Made by a program: the position numbers and the translations under genes. From positions 1-48,597 of the forward strand of contig JAVMKC010000006.1 of assembly GCA_031732795.1 (NCBI GenBank): 48,597 nt of DNA. Reading direction: 5' to 3'. Source of the stretch: Accumulibacter sp031732795 (GTDB lineage Bacteria > Pseudomonadota > Gammaproteobacteria > Burkholderiales > Rhodocyclaceae). Below the pieces are notes generated by a model. The model made no database searches. It saw only the letters and a list, made by a program, of their open reading frames with translations, and was not told the DNA's origin. This document shows positions 1 through 6,918 of the stretch, piece after piece (the first letter of the stretch is position 1; the number at the start of each line of letters is the position of its first letter).

Positions 1-412
1 TAAACATTCCGATCAGGCCGCCCATCGATGTTCCCAACCAATGCACCGTCTCGACACCGAGGCGCGCAATCAGGGTGATCACGTCATTGGCGTAAACCGG
101 GATCGCGTAATCGTCGGCAAACGGTAGCCGATCACTCTTGCCGCGACCGACGATGTCCGGACATATCACGCGATAATCGTTGGCCAACGAATTGGCCAGC
201 ACGTCGAAATCGCGGCCGTTGCGTGTCAGACCATGCACGCAAATCAAGACTCGTGGATTCGTTGGATCTCCCCATTCGGTGTACGCCATGCGATGTAGGC
301 CGTGAGGCCCCAGGCATTGAACGTGCGCTTCACGTGCCGTGTGAATCGTTCGGCCTTCTCCGGCGCGTGCGGAAACCACCAGTTCTTCGAATTGATTGAG
401 TATCGCCATCAT
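1..412 (-). CDS. alpha/beta hydrolase, N-terminal part (runs off the window)
   Basis: An uninterrupted frame runs from a start at 412 to the left edge, about 137 residues. It reads as an alpha/beta hydrolase: an oxyanion-loop HGLTRNGRDFD motif follows the first strand, then a CPDIVGRGKSD segment, then the nucleophile elbow GTSMGG near the edge, where Ser is the expected nucleophile. The catalytic Asp/Glu and His lie outside the window. Two ATG codons in tandem (412 and 409) are both possible; a GGGG stretch sits just upstream, so 412 is a choice rather than a proof. The substrate cannot be told. The gene is the last of its strand here, and about 450 bases separate it from the next gene, which is on the other strand. 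Confidence 0.82.
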   Translation of the reverse strand, partial: MMAILNQFEELVVSARAGEGRTIHTAREAHVQCLGPHGLHRMAYTEWGDPTNPRVLICVHGLTRNGRDFDVLANSLANDYRVICPDIVGRGKSDRLPFADDYAIPVYANDVITLIARLGVETVHWLGTSMGGLIGMF

Positions 413-859
413 TGCACCCCGTAATCACTCCTTGAATCGGGCGGATGAAAGCAATCCGCCCTCTATGCATGCCCTCTTTAGAGGGTGGGGTTCATGCTAC
501 CAGTTTTTCATGTGTCTGCTGATGGTTCCGATGCGCCATGATGGGTCGATTCCGAAGGCCAGCAAGGTTTGGCGTTGAACTGATGATCGCGGGTGACCCT
601 CAGAATGATGCGGTGGATTCGGATGGTGGCAAGAACTGTGCATGGAGTTGGCCAACCGATGTCCTTTCAACAAGATCCTTTTTTCATGGAGATAGGTAAT
701 GGATGCGGGAATGCTCGATGCTACGGTCGACAACCCCGCAGTACTCAGGTCAGAAATTGGTTGTTGCGATGCTGCGGAATTGTTTCGTCATTCGACACTC
801 GGCGTATGGGCGTTCTTTTGATTATCAATTCTCATCAAATGGAAATTTGGCGATCAGCC
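413..859. other. intergenic region, no gene recognised
   Basis: The stretch between the divergent hydrolase and the BON-LysM gene holds short frames on both strands, but none has a ribosome binding site plus a recognisable product. A tiny perfect stem (CCCTCT/AGAGGG) near 473-486 has a two-base loop and no T-run. The frame of the downstream gene is open back to 593, but that extension has no protein character. Confidence 0.5.
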
Positions 860-887
860 TTGTCAGTCGCCGATAAACTGCTAGACT
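860..887 (+). promoter_or_regulatory. candidate sigma-70 promoter of the BON-LysM gene
   Basis: TTGTCA (860-865) and TAGACT (882-887) are separated by 16 bases, and the -10 lies about 75 bases before the ATG at 962. Match to consensus is five of six and four of six. This is a prediction by eye only. Confidence 0.35.
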
Positions 888-961
888 GGTCGTTACCTGC
901 CGATTGGCAGCTTGATCTCGCATATCCTGCACCGGGTGGTGCTCTTTTTCAGGAGAATACG

Positions 962-1471
962 ATGGGTTTTTTTGATTTCGTCAAATCGGCTGGCGAGAAA
1001 CTTTTTGGTGCCAAGGACGCCGAAGCCGCTTCGGAAGCCGCTGCCGCTGCGCCCGATGATCAAGCCGCGCAGGACAGCCTCGCGCAAATCAATCGTGAGG
1101 CCGGCGATGCCATCGAGTCATACATCAACAGTCAGGATTTGACAGTGACCGGTTTGACGGTGACTTTCGATGGCGCCACGGGCGTCGCAACGGTTTTCGG
1201 AGTCGCCGCCGATCAGGCAACCAAAGAAAAAGTGCTGCTCTGCTGCGGCAATGTCAATGGTGTTTCCCAGGTCAATGATCAGATGAGCGTCGACCAAAGT
1301 GAGCCGGAAAGCAGTTTTTACACGGTCGAATCCGGCGATACTCTGTCCAAGATCGCCAAGGAACAATACGGCGATGCCAATATGTACATGCAGATCTTTG
1401 AGGCCAACAAGCCGATGCTTAGTTCGCCGGACCGCATTTACCCAGGGCAGGTGTTGCGTATTCCGGCCTGA
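962..1471 (+). CDS. kbp: BON and LysM domain protein, Kbp/YgaU-like
   Basis: This 169-residue protein matches the plan of E. coli Kbp (YgaU), a small cytosolic potassium-binding protein: an N-terminal MGFFDFVKSAGEKLFG stretch, a BON domain (about residues 45-105) and a C-terminal LysM domain (about 115-168) with FYTVESGDTLSKIAKEQYG and the closing IYPGQVLRIPA. The N-terminus resembles KbpA openings (MGLFNFVKDAGEKL) and lacks a signal peptide, so cytosolic location is inferred. The start at 962 is chosen because AGGAG stands at 952-956; the longer frame to 593 has no such support. Relative to E. coli the linker after residue 17 is about 20 residues longer and rich in Ala and Glu. Role in potassium sensing or osmotic stress is inferred from the family. 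Confidence 0.88.
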   Translation: MGFFDFVKSAGEKLFGAKDAEAASEAAAAAPDDQAAQDSLAQINREAGDAIESYINSQDLTVTGLTVTFDGATGVATVFGVAADQATKEKVLLCCGNVNGVSQVNDQMSVDQSEPESSFYTVESGDTLSKIAKEQYGDANMYMQIFEANKPMLSSPDRIYPGQVLRIPA

Positions 1472-1512
1472 TTGACGAGGGCAATTCAGCCCAATCTTGG
1501 TCATGACCAACG

Positions 1513-1534
1513 GACGAGAACGACGGTTCTCGTC
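1513..1534 (+). terminator. perfect 9-bp hairpin after the BON-LysM gene
   Basis: GACGAGAAC and GTTCTCGTC pair around a GACG loop, 41 bases after the stop. There is no T-run behind it, so it may only stabilise a 3' end or attenuate reading into the next gene. Confidence 0.35.
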
Positions 1535-1612
1535 TAATCAAACGGGCGAGAGCGGCGGAAAAAGAGCCGTTGGCCCTTGCTTTCAGCCCCATGACAGCGA
1601 TAGGAAACGGCA

Positions 1613-1876
1613 ATGGGCATTATCTGGACAATCATCCTGGGCTTTATCATTGGCGTATTGGCCAAGTTCATTCATCCCGGTAAGGAAAACATGGGTTTTG
1701 TGGCCACTGTGTTGCTCGGTATTGCTGGCTCGCTCGGCGCCGGGATGATCGGGCAGTTTCTTGGTTGGTATCGAGCAGGCGAAGGGGCCGGTTTCATCGC
1801 CTCGGTTATCGTCGCGTTCCTGCTGTTGTTCCTTTACGGGAAAATTCGCGGCAGTTCCTCCGGGTCCTCTTCGTAG
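1613..1876 (+). CDS. GlsB/YeaQ/YmgE family stress-response membrane protein
   Basis: This 87-residue protein is almost entirely membrane segments. The opening MGIIWTIILGFIIGVLAKF, the middle ATVLLGIAGSLGAGMIGQFLGW and the last helix ending in FLLLFLYGKIRG are the three-helix pattern of the transglycosylase-associated (PF04226) family. The PGKENMGF loop between helices one and two is the family's PG[K/R] loop. The C-terminus is a Ser/Gly tail. AGGAAA stands about 10 bases before the ATG. The gene lies 140 bases after the BON-LysM gene on the same strand; both families are general stress genes, so shared control is plausible. Biochemical function of the family is not settled. Confidence 0.88.
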   Translation: MGIIWTIILGFIIGVLAKFIHPGKENMGFVATVLLGIAGSLGAGMIGQFLGWYRAGEGAGFIASVIVAFLLLFLYGKIRGSSSGSSS

Positions 1877-1915
1877 TTCCCTAGTCATTCGAGGCATTGG
1901 TGGGCGGTACATGCA

Positions 1916-1990
1916 TTATTGCTCGCGTGGGGCCGCCAACCGCTCCAACATGGCTCGGATAGCTTTGATTTGCACGCCCGCCCGCGTTGG
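1916..1990 (-). pseudogene. possible 3' tail of an unknown gene, cut by the palindrome
   Basis: On the minus strand the frame ending in TAA at 1916-1918 reads GVQIKAIRAMLERLAAPREQ as its last residues and is closed on its upstream side by a stop inside or at the edge of the palindrome (1991-1993). The composition is protein-like (amphipathic helix) but too short to assign. It may be the 3' remains of a gene broken by the element at 1992-2059, or chance. Confidence 0.2.
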
Positions 1991-1991
1991 T

Positions 1992-2059
1992 TAGTGCAAC
2001 ATCTCTTCTGTAAATTTGTAGCTAGCTGGCTACAAATTTACAGAAGAGATGTTGCACTA
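1992..2059. repeat. 68-bp perfect palindromic element (two 31-bp arms, 6-bp centre)
   Basis: The left arm (1992-2022) begins TAGTGCAACATCTCTTCTG and ends GTAGC. The right arm (2029-2059) is its exact reverse complement, 31 of 31, around TAGCTG. A third copy of the outer 28 bases, with one change, lies at 43360-43387, where accessory DNA begins. All three copies start with the same TAG tip, so the tips point outwards as in terminal inverted repeats of a transposable element. The element has no coding capacity. It could be a miniature element, two abutted element ends left by deletion, or a strong hairpin. It is not a standard terminator because no T-run follows on either strand. Confidence 0.75.
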
Positions 2060-2161
2060 GCCTTGTCCATCAGGGAAGATGAACTGGAACTCCTCGTTGG
2101 TAGCTTGGAATATGCCATAGACGCAATTTACTGCACCATCAATGACTTGAATGTTTTTCAC
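2057..2161 (-). pseudogene. 5' fragment of a small conserved gene, truncated by the palindrome
   Basis: A GTG at 2161 opens a 34-residue frame that begins KNIQVIDGAVNCVYG and continues to FIFPDGQG. It then stops at a TAG that is the tip of the palindrome. From memory this start matches a family of roughly 100-residue hypothetical proteins of Proteobacteria (MKNIQVIDGA.N..Y opening, FP.GQD). The match ends after GQ, right where the repeat begins, so the remaining two thirds appear to be lost. The start overlaps the 3' end of the methyltransferase gene by 23 bases, a translationally coupled layout suggesting the intact gene once followed it in one operon. Function unknown. Confidence 0.5.
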
Positions 2162-2855
2162 GATCGGCTTTACTGCGCTCGATAGCGTGTTTTGAATTTC
2201 CAAGCGACGGATCTGTCAACTTGATGGATTCCCATGCATGACAATACACCTGAACGGCAAACTCCTTCCCCGATTCGAGCCTTATCATTTTCTGAGATTC
2301 AAGCATGAAGCCGAATGGCGAGGCACATTCCGTTAGCTCCGATGGTGGTACCAACCGCATGAGCGGGACAAGCGTTTGAATACTCGTGAATGGTGAGGGT
2401 GATACCGCATGCACATGCGCCGATGGCTGCTGGAGGAGGGCGACCAAACGGCCGCCAGGTCGACATACTTGCGTCAAGTTGCCCAATGTGGCCGAAAGCG
2501 CGACGTACTCGAACACGAGCGCTGCAAAAATCAGATCGACTGCAGCGAAAGGTGGTGGGGCGGCCTGAATGTCGGCAACATGAAGTTCGAGACCGGGGAT
2601 GTGCTGTGAATACCGGGAAGAGGCGGTGGCGATATAGTCTGGGTTGATATCGACGCCGACGACGCGCTTTGTCGTTGCAGGAACTCTGTCGAAACCGTTG
2701 CCACCGGCACAACCGATAACCGCAACCGACTCCGGCGAGAAGCGGCGCAACGCTTCCGAGAATTCGAAGGCAAACATTTCGGCTTGGGCGATTGTCGGCA
2801 ACGAGATATGGGACTCGTAGTCGGAGAGCGGGATTTTAAGCCAGGGATTGCTCAT
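2139..2855 (-). CDS. class I SAM-dependent methyltransferase
   Basis: The 238-residue protein has the Rossmann methyltransferase pattern: motif I VIGCAGGNGFD near residues 46-56, an acidic VVGVDINPDYI strand end that should hold the SAM ribose, HVADIQAAPPPF for motif II/III, and CRPGGRLVALLQ after the fifth strand. The substrate is unknown; the small size and early motif I fit small-molecule methyltransferases of the Methyltransf_11/25 type. The C-terminal 30 residues are polar and Ser/Lys-rich. It overlaps the truncated small gene behind it. Base composition is lower in GC than the biotin region. Confidence 0.78.
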   Translation of the reverse strand: MSNPWLKIPLSDYESHISLPTIAQAEMFAFEFSEALRRFSPESVAVIGCAGGNGFDRVPATTKRVVGVDINPDYIATASSRYSQHIPGLELHVADIQAAPPPFAAVDLIFAALVFEYVALSATLGNLTQVCRPGGRLVALLQQPSAHVHAVSPSPFTSIQTLVPLMRLVPPSELTECASPFGFMLESQKMIRLESGKEFAVQVYCHAWESIKLTDPSLGNSKHAIERSKADREKHSSH

Positions 2856-3064
2856 AAGCTGGCTACGTTCGAATGAAGAGCGGCCACATGCGAAGTGTGG
2901 TGTCTGGGGTCAGACGATGTGTTTGCGGGCGTCTCGCTTGAATCCAAAGCTGAAACCGGTGCGTTCGGTTCTGGTGCGTTCGCAAGACACGAAGAATATT
3001 TGTCTGGTACTGTCGTGCCGATAAGGCAGGTGAGTTCTACGCTGTGTCAACAACGCCTTGGCTC
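2856..3064. other. intergenic region between the methyltransferase and the inverted-repeat element
   Basis: About 210 bases hold no convincing gene. The plus-strand frame starting at 2895 crosses the repeat element and the rho 3' end and has no ribosome binding site. The region must hold the promoter of the methyltransferase, but no clear -35/-10 pair was seen. Confidence 0.4.
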
Positions 3065-3170
3065 AGAGGTTGTGAATAAATCTACTGCGCGGCCCATCTG
3101 TGTCGTTGCTCATTCGCTTACTCCGCGCCTAGCATCTTGGCCTGCTCGTGACCATTTCTTCACAACCTCT
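3065..3170. repeat. 106-bp element with 12-bp perfect terminal inverted repeats, MITE-like
   Basis: AGAGGTTGTGAA (3065-3076) is repeated in reverse complement as TTCACAACCTCT (3159-3170). Allowing one mismatch the arms extend to 17 bases (16 matches). The core holds TCGTTGCTCATTCGCTTACT and CGCGCCTAGCATCTTGG, which I recall as a dispersed motif of betaproteobacterial intergenic repeats; that recollection needs a search. The right end shares the last base of the window-strand complement with the rho TGA stop, so the element starts exactly where rho ends. No ORF inside. Confidence 0.6.
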
Positions 3171-4426
3171 CAGCGACGCATGGAATCAAAAAATTCGCCG
3201 TTGTTCTTGGTGGCTTTGATCTTGTCGAGCAGGAATTCCATCGCTTCCAGATCGTCCATGTTGTAAAGCAGTTTACGCAAGACCCACATTTTCTGCAGTA
3301 CATCTGGTTTGAGCAGCAATTCTTCGCGACGTGTGCCAGAACGGTTGACGTTGATTGCCGGGTAAACACGCTTTTCAGCCATCCGACGATCCAGATGGAT
3401 TTCCATGTTGCCGGTGCCCTTGAATTCTTCGTAAATCACATCGTCCATTCGGCTGCCGGTATCGATCAACGCTGTGGCGATGATCGTCAATGAACCGCCT
3501 TCTTCGATATTTCGTGCTGCACCAAAAAAGCGTTTCGGCTTTTGCAGCGCATTGGCATCGACACCGCCGGTCAGCACCTTGCCGGAAGCGGGTTGGACAG
3601 TGTTATACGCGCGGGCCAGACGCGTGATCGAGTCGAGCAGAATGACCACATGACGTTTATGTTCGACCAGCCGTTTGGCTTTCTCGATGACCATTTCTGC
3701 TACTTGCACATGCCGGGTCGCCGGTTCGTCGAAAGTCGATGCTACGACTTCGCCGCGTACCGAACGGGTCATTTCGGTTACCTCTTCCGGACGTTCATCG
3801 ATCAGCAGCACGATCAAGGTCACATCCGGATGATTGGCGGTAATGGCATGCGCGATGTGCTGCATCATCACTGTTTTGCCGCTTTTCGGGCTGGAAACCA
3901 GTAGTCCCCGTTGCCCCTTGCCGATCGGTGAAATGATGTCGACGATGCGACTGGTGATGTTCTCCTCGCCTCGAATCTCGCGTTCGAGTCTGAGATGCTC
4001 CGACGGATGCAGCGGGGTCAGATTTTCGAAGAGAATTTTGTTTTTGGATGCTTCGGGCGATTCGCCATTGATTTTGTCAACTTTGACGAGAGCGAAATAG
4101 CGTTCCCCATCCTCGGGTGTGCGAATTTCGCCCTCGATGGTGTCACCAGTGTGCAGATTGAACCGACGAATCTGGCTGGGGCTGACATAAATATCGTCGG
4201 TGCTCGCCAAGTAGGAGGTGTCCGGCGAACGCAGGAAACCGAACCCGTCGGAGAGCGTTTCCAAGGTGCCGTCGCCAAAAATGCTCTCGCCTTTCCTGGC
4301 CTGATTCTTCAGCAGCGCGAAAATCAGTTCATGTTTGCGAAGGCGGTTGGCTCCCTCGACATTGTTGCTGACGGCCATGTCGAGAAGCTGGCTTACATGG
4401 AAAGCCTTTAATTCGGATAGGTGCAT
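3170..4426 (-). CDS. rho: transcription termination factor Rho
   Basis: The 418-residue protein is full length for Rho (E. coli 419). Residues 1-47 are the helical N-terminal domain (HLSELKAFHVSQLLDMA). Residues 50-118 are the cold-shock-like RNA-binding domain with GFGFLRSPDTSYL and DDIYVSPSQIRRF. The RecA-type ATPase domain carries Walker A GLLVSSPKSGKT at 174-185, LIVLLIDERPEEV with the catalytic Glu region, HVVILLDSITRLARAYN as Walker B and Q-loop, and KVLTGGVDANAL as R-loop. It acts as a hexameric helicase ending transcription. The gene follows trxA with a 199-base leader containing a hairpin, the usual order in many Proteobacteria. Rho genes commonly autoregulate in their leader; that is family knowledge, not seen here. 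The 3' end abuts an inverted-repeat element. Confidence 0.98.
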   Translation of the reverse strand: MHLSELKAFHVSQLLDMAVSNNVEGANRLRKHELIFALLKNQARKGESIFGDGTLETLSDGFGFLRSPDTSYLASTDDIYVSPSQIRRFNLHTGDTIEGEIRTPEDGERYFALVKVDKINGESPEASKNKILFENLTPLHPSEHLRLEREIRGEENITSRIVDIISPIGKGQRGLLVSSPKSGKTVMMQHIAHAITANHPDVTLIVLLIDERPEEVTEMTRSVRGEVVASTFDEPATRHVQVAEMVIEKAKRLVEHKRHVVILLDSITRLARAYNTVQPASGKVLTGGVDANALQKPKRFFGAARNIEEGGSLTIIATALIDTGSRMDDVIYEEFKGTGNMEIHLDRRMAEKRVYPAINVNRSGTRREELLLKPDVLQKMWVLRKLLYNMDDLEAMEFLLDKIKATKNNGEFFDSMRR

Positions 4427-4569
4427 GGGTTGGAAACGGAGACGGAGAGGAATGAAGTGAAGCGCTGCACCCGCAAAAATGCGGACACAATAATGAGATG
4501 GAGGGCCGGCTCAACGGCAGGAAGGCGAAGTCGGGAGGCGTCTGAAAATCTTGAGCTGACCGGGACGAT

Positions 4570-4600
4570 AAAAAGGCGGCTCGATATTAAAACGGCCGCC
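4570..4600 (-). terminator. Rho-independent terminator or attenuator between trxA and rho
   Basis: Read on the minus strand, GGCGGC pairs with GCCGCC around a 14-base AT-rich loop, followed by TTTTT (4570-4574). It begins 25 bases past the trxA stop. It should end most trxA transcripts, leaving rho to readthrough or its own promoter in the leader. Confidence 0.6.
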
Positions 4601-4625
4601 AGAAATCAGACGCAGGTTAACGAGT

Positions 4626-4952
4626 TTAAAGGTTGCTGTCAATGAAGGCGACCAACTGCGAGCGCGACAGCGCGCCAACCTTGGTGGCCTCGACATTGCC
4701 ATTCTTGAACAGCATCAACGTCGGGATGCCACGAATGCCATAACTTGCCGGAGTACGTTGGTTCTCGTCAATGTTGAGCTTGACTACTTTCAAACGGCCG
4801 GCATAGTCATTGGCGATGTCGTCTAGCAACGGAGCGATCATTTTACATGGGCCGCACCATTCTGCCCAATAATCGACAAGAACCGGTTGCTCGGCCTGTA
4901 GAACGTCGACGCCAAAACTGTTATCCGTAACGTGATGAATGTGTTCGCTCAT
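4626..4952 (-). CDS. trxA: thioredoxin 1
   Basis: The 108-residue protein is a standard single-domain thioredoxin. The active site WCGPC gives the redox cysteines C33 and C36 in the context LVDYWAEWCGPCKMIAP. The buried Asp near residue 27 (VDYW) and the cis-Pro loop GIRGIPTLMLFKNG are present. It reduces disulfides in the cytosol and is recharged by thioredoxin reductase. There is no signal peptide. The gene lies upstream of rho on the same strand, an old conserved pair. A weak purine stretch precedes the ATG. Confidence 0.97.
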   Translation of the reverse strand: MSEHIHHVTDNSFGVDVLQAEQPVLVDYWAEWCGPCKMIAPLLDDIANDYAGRLKVVKLNIDENQRTPASYGIRGIPTLMLFKNGNVEATKVGALSRSQLVAFIDSNL

Positions 4953-5086
4953 TGATAAGCCTCATGCGGGATCTGAATTGGTTTGCCTGATGGCAATGAT
5001 AGATGGAAAACCCTCAGCTTTGGGTGACTAGGGTCTTACAAGCCTTGATATGCTAGCGAAAAAAATTGCTCAAGGGAAGGCGGGAT

Positions 5087-5227
5087 CCCTGGTGAGCTCA
5101 AAACCGATCATGATTTTTTCTGGTTTTTCTGGTTCCCAAGGTTCACCTTGGGAACCAGACAGACGGCAAACACTGGGACTCAGAATCTTTCAGTTGATAG
5201 GTGGCAAGCCCTGATGAGCTCAAAACC
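5087..5227. repeat. 19-bp direct repeats flanking a 30-bp perfect hairpin
   Basis: CCCTGGTGAGCTCAAAACC (5087-5105) recurs with one change at 5209-5227. Between them lies a perfect stem, CTGGTTCCCAAGG and its complement (5129-5141 and 5146-5158), with a TTCA loop. The T-run lies before the hairpin on the plus strand, so it is no terminator on either strand. The cluster lies directly behind the 3' end of a dead transposase and is likely debris of element ends or repeated insertion. Confidence 0.5.
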
Positions 5228-5810
5228 TGCTACGTTTTCTTTCTGACAAGGAACCTGAGAAAAGGTGGCACGGTGGCGAACCTCGCAAGAGCAGTTGCCG
5301 ACCGTGTTCGAACCCGGAGAGAGCGCTACGATAGGCCTTGCGAATGTTCCTGTAGGCAGGATCGATCTGTTCCTGGTTTTTTCGGTGGCGGTCGAAGGAG
5401 TCCCGGCGTCGTCCTTGCCGGTGCGGACGCACCCGTACATCGCCAGGACCATAATCAGGCTCAGTCCTTCGAGGTGTTTGAGATAGTCAAGGTGTGGGTG
5501 TTTTCGAGACGAAAGCCAAGGAGCCTGAAATCCGAGAACATCGGTTCGATGGACCGGCGGATCCCGTAGTCCCGCGTTGCGCCCGATTCGGCAGATCGTC
5601 CATGGCAATGAACCTGGGCTTGGGGTCCCAGATTTCTACCACGCTCCGATCGCCGTCGGCAGATCCGTTTCGAACAGTCGGGCTGTTGGCTCGTACCGCT
5701 TGCCGCTGTCCCCTCCAGCAGCTACGCCTGGGTGCGTTCTGGGAACGCATGTTGCCGGCCGAAACCGATATTGGCCTCGCCCGTCTCGATTCACACCAAC
5801 AGCAGTAGCA
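5220..5810 (-). pseudogene. frameshifted transposase remnant, IS4-like C-terminal half
   Basis: The minus strand holds pieces of one transposase spread over three frames. In order they read FERTQA-type upstream debris, GKRYEPTARLFETDLP, VVEIWDPKPRFIAMDDLP, then RDYGIRRSIEPMFSDFR with GFRLENTHTL, then DYLKHLEGLSLIMVLAMYG with CVRTGKDDAG. The RDYGIR.SIEPMFSDF..RGF block, with its Glu, is the C-terminal DDE region of IS4-family transposases as I know them. At least three frameshifts and stops make it inactive. End points are approximate. No clear terminal inverted repeats were found. Confidence 0.62.
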
Positions 5811-5814
5811 CATG

Positions 5815-5957
5815 GCCACTCGTTCCTGACGCGCAAACGCAGGGGCCAGTGTGGCTTCAATTGGCGAGCGCGGCATACGATTGGTCAACACTGCCGACGG
5901 GTAGCGCGGATTAATCCTTTGGTCGAGTCAGGCGCGGAAAAAGTCGTTAGCGGCCAT
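5815..5957 (-). pseudogene. N-terminal remnant of an IS5-type transposase with an in-frame stop
   Basis: From an ATG at 5957 the frame reads MAANDFFRA, a TGA stop, then LDQRINPRYPSAVLTNRMP and IEATLAPAFAR. This is the opening of IS5-family transposases (..FF.ARLDQMI...PLAVLA.RMPW..IEA.LAPAFAR), recalled from the family. Homology ends there and about 300 residues are missing; the sequence passes into the IS4-like remnant. The piece is a second, different dead element. Confidence 0.6.
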
Positions 5958-6327
5958 TTCTTCGCTCTCAATTTCCCTCAGGTTTCGATGGATGTTGTTT
6001 TAATTTGCTGGGATTTCAGTATCTCTCAAATCTCTCAGAACTCAGTCAAGGTGAGGTTTCTCGGGGTTTTGCAAAGACGACTATGTAGGTTGTTTCGGCT
6101 ACCCCTTCTCAAACCCTTTCTACGTCAATTTTTTTGATCGAATAAAAAAATACATATTTATCAATGAAAAATAGATCGATGCTTGTGTTCGGAAACTGTT
6201 TGTCCGTGTTGAACAAACGTTAAATCACCTCCTTCGTGACCTAGTTCCTGGCAACTCCAGTAGCGGATGGTTATCTTGCCTTTGGAAGACGACAAATTGA
6301 TGTTGGATAGGTTGGAGGAGTTCAAAG
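5958..6327. other. AT-rich intergenic region before the HIT gene
   Basis: No gene recognised. Positions 6120-6180 are strongly AT-rich with A- and T-runs (TTTTTTTGATC, AATAAAAAAATAC), unlike the surroundings. This could host the promoter of the HIT gene or be the edge of the old insertion; no convincing -35/-10 pair stands out. Confidence 0.4.
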
Positions 6328-6765
6328 GTGGTTGAGACAGTAGCGAATGAGTGCGAATTTTGCCGATCATCGGGAGGCGAGATTGTCTGGGAAAACGCCC
6401 TATGTCGGGTCGTACGAGTCGATGATCCAAATTACCCCGGTTTCTGTCGAGTGATTCTTCAGCCACATCGTCGTGAAATGACCGATCTGTCGTCCTCCGA
6501 TCGTATGCAGTTGATGACGGTCGTTTTCGCCGTCGAATGCGCCCTCCGTCGCCTATATCAACCTGACAAGATCAACCTGGCCAGTTTGGGCAATCTGACA
6601 CCGCATGTGCATTGGCATGTGATTCCACGGTGGCGCGACGACCCGCATTTTCCGAACTCGATCTGGACCGCAGAGCAACGGATCGATTCTCCGAAACGGC
6701 TGCCGGTTAACAGCCGTCAACTCGGTGATCAGATCATCTGCGCCATACGTAAGACCCTGTCTTGA
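6328..6765 (+). CDS. HIT family nucleotide hydrolase/transferase
   Basis: The 145-residue protein has the histidine triad HVHWHV (H93, H95, H97) followed by IPRW, preceded by NLASLGN that forms the nucleotide pocket. An N-terminal CEFC pair (9-12) is typical of zinc-holding HIT proteins. Members hydrolyse nucleoside phosphoramidates or dinucleoside polyphosphates; the middle His is the nucleophile. The exact substrate is open. The start is GTG at 6328, with GGAGGAG seven bases ahead, one of the clearest ribosome sites in the window. The C-terminal part (WTAEQRIDSPKRLPVNSRQL) is longer than in minimal HIT proteins. The next gene lies 153 bases downstream. Confidence 0.9.
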   Translation: MVETVANECEFCRSSGGEIVWENALCRVVRVDDPNYPGFCRVILQPHRREMTDLSSSDRMQLMTVVFAVECALRRLYQPDKINLASLGNLTPHVHWHVIPRWRDDPHFPNSIWTAEQRIDSPKRLPVNSRQLGDQIICAIRKTLS

Positions 6766-6918
6766 CGAAGATGTCACACGTTCCGCGTGCTCTGATGCAA
6801 CACAATTCGCCTCATCGGGGCAGGTAAGTACGCTGACTGACCAGATGAACAGATTGTCGTGGCCTTTTGATATTTTCATTGTGTTCGAGCTTGATTGATA
6901 ACCTGACCTAAGCATTCG

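Noticed and set aside
593..961. N-terminal extension of the BON-LysM gene in the same open frame
   Set aside because: AGGAG stands before the ATG at 962 and family members begin there; the extension has no domain and unlikely composition.
2895..3266. 123-codon plus-strand frame running into rho
   Set aside because: It crosses the inverted-repeat element and the antisense of the rho 3' end and lacks start signals.
5129..5158. Perfect 13-bp hairpin considered as a terminator for trxA-side or IS transcripts
   Set aside because: T-residues precede it on the plus strand and A-residues follow on the minus strand, so neither strand gives a U-tract after the stem.
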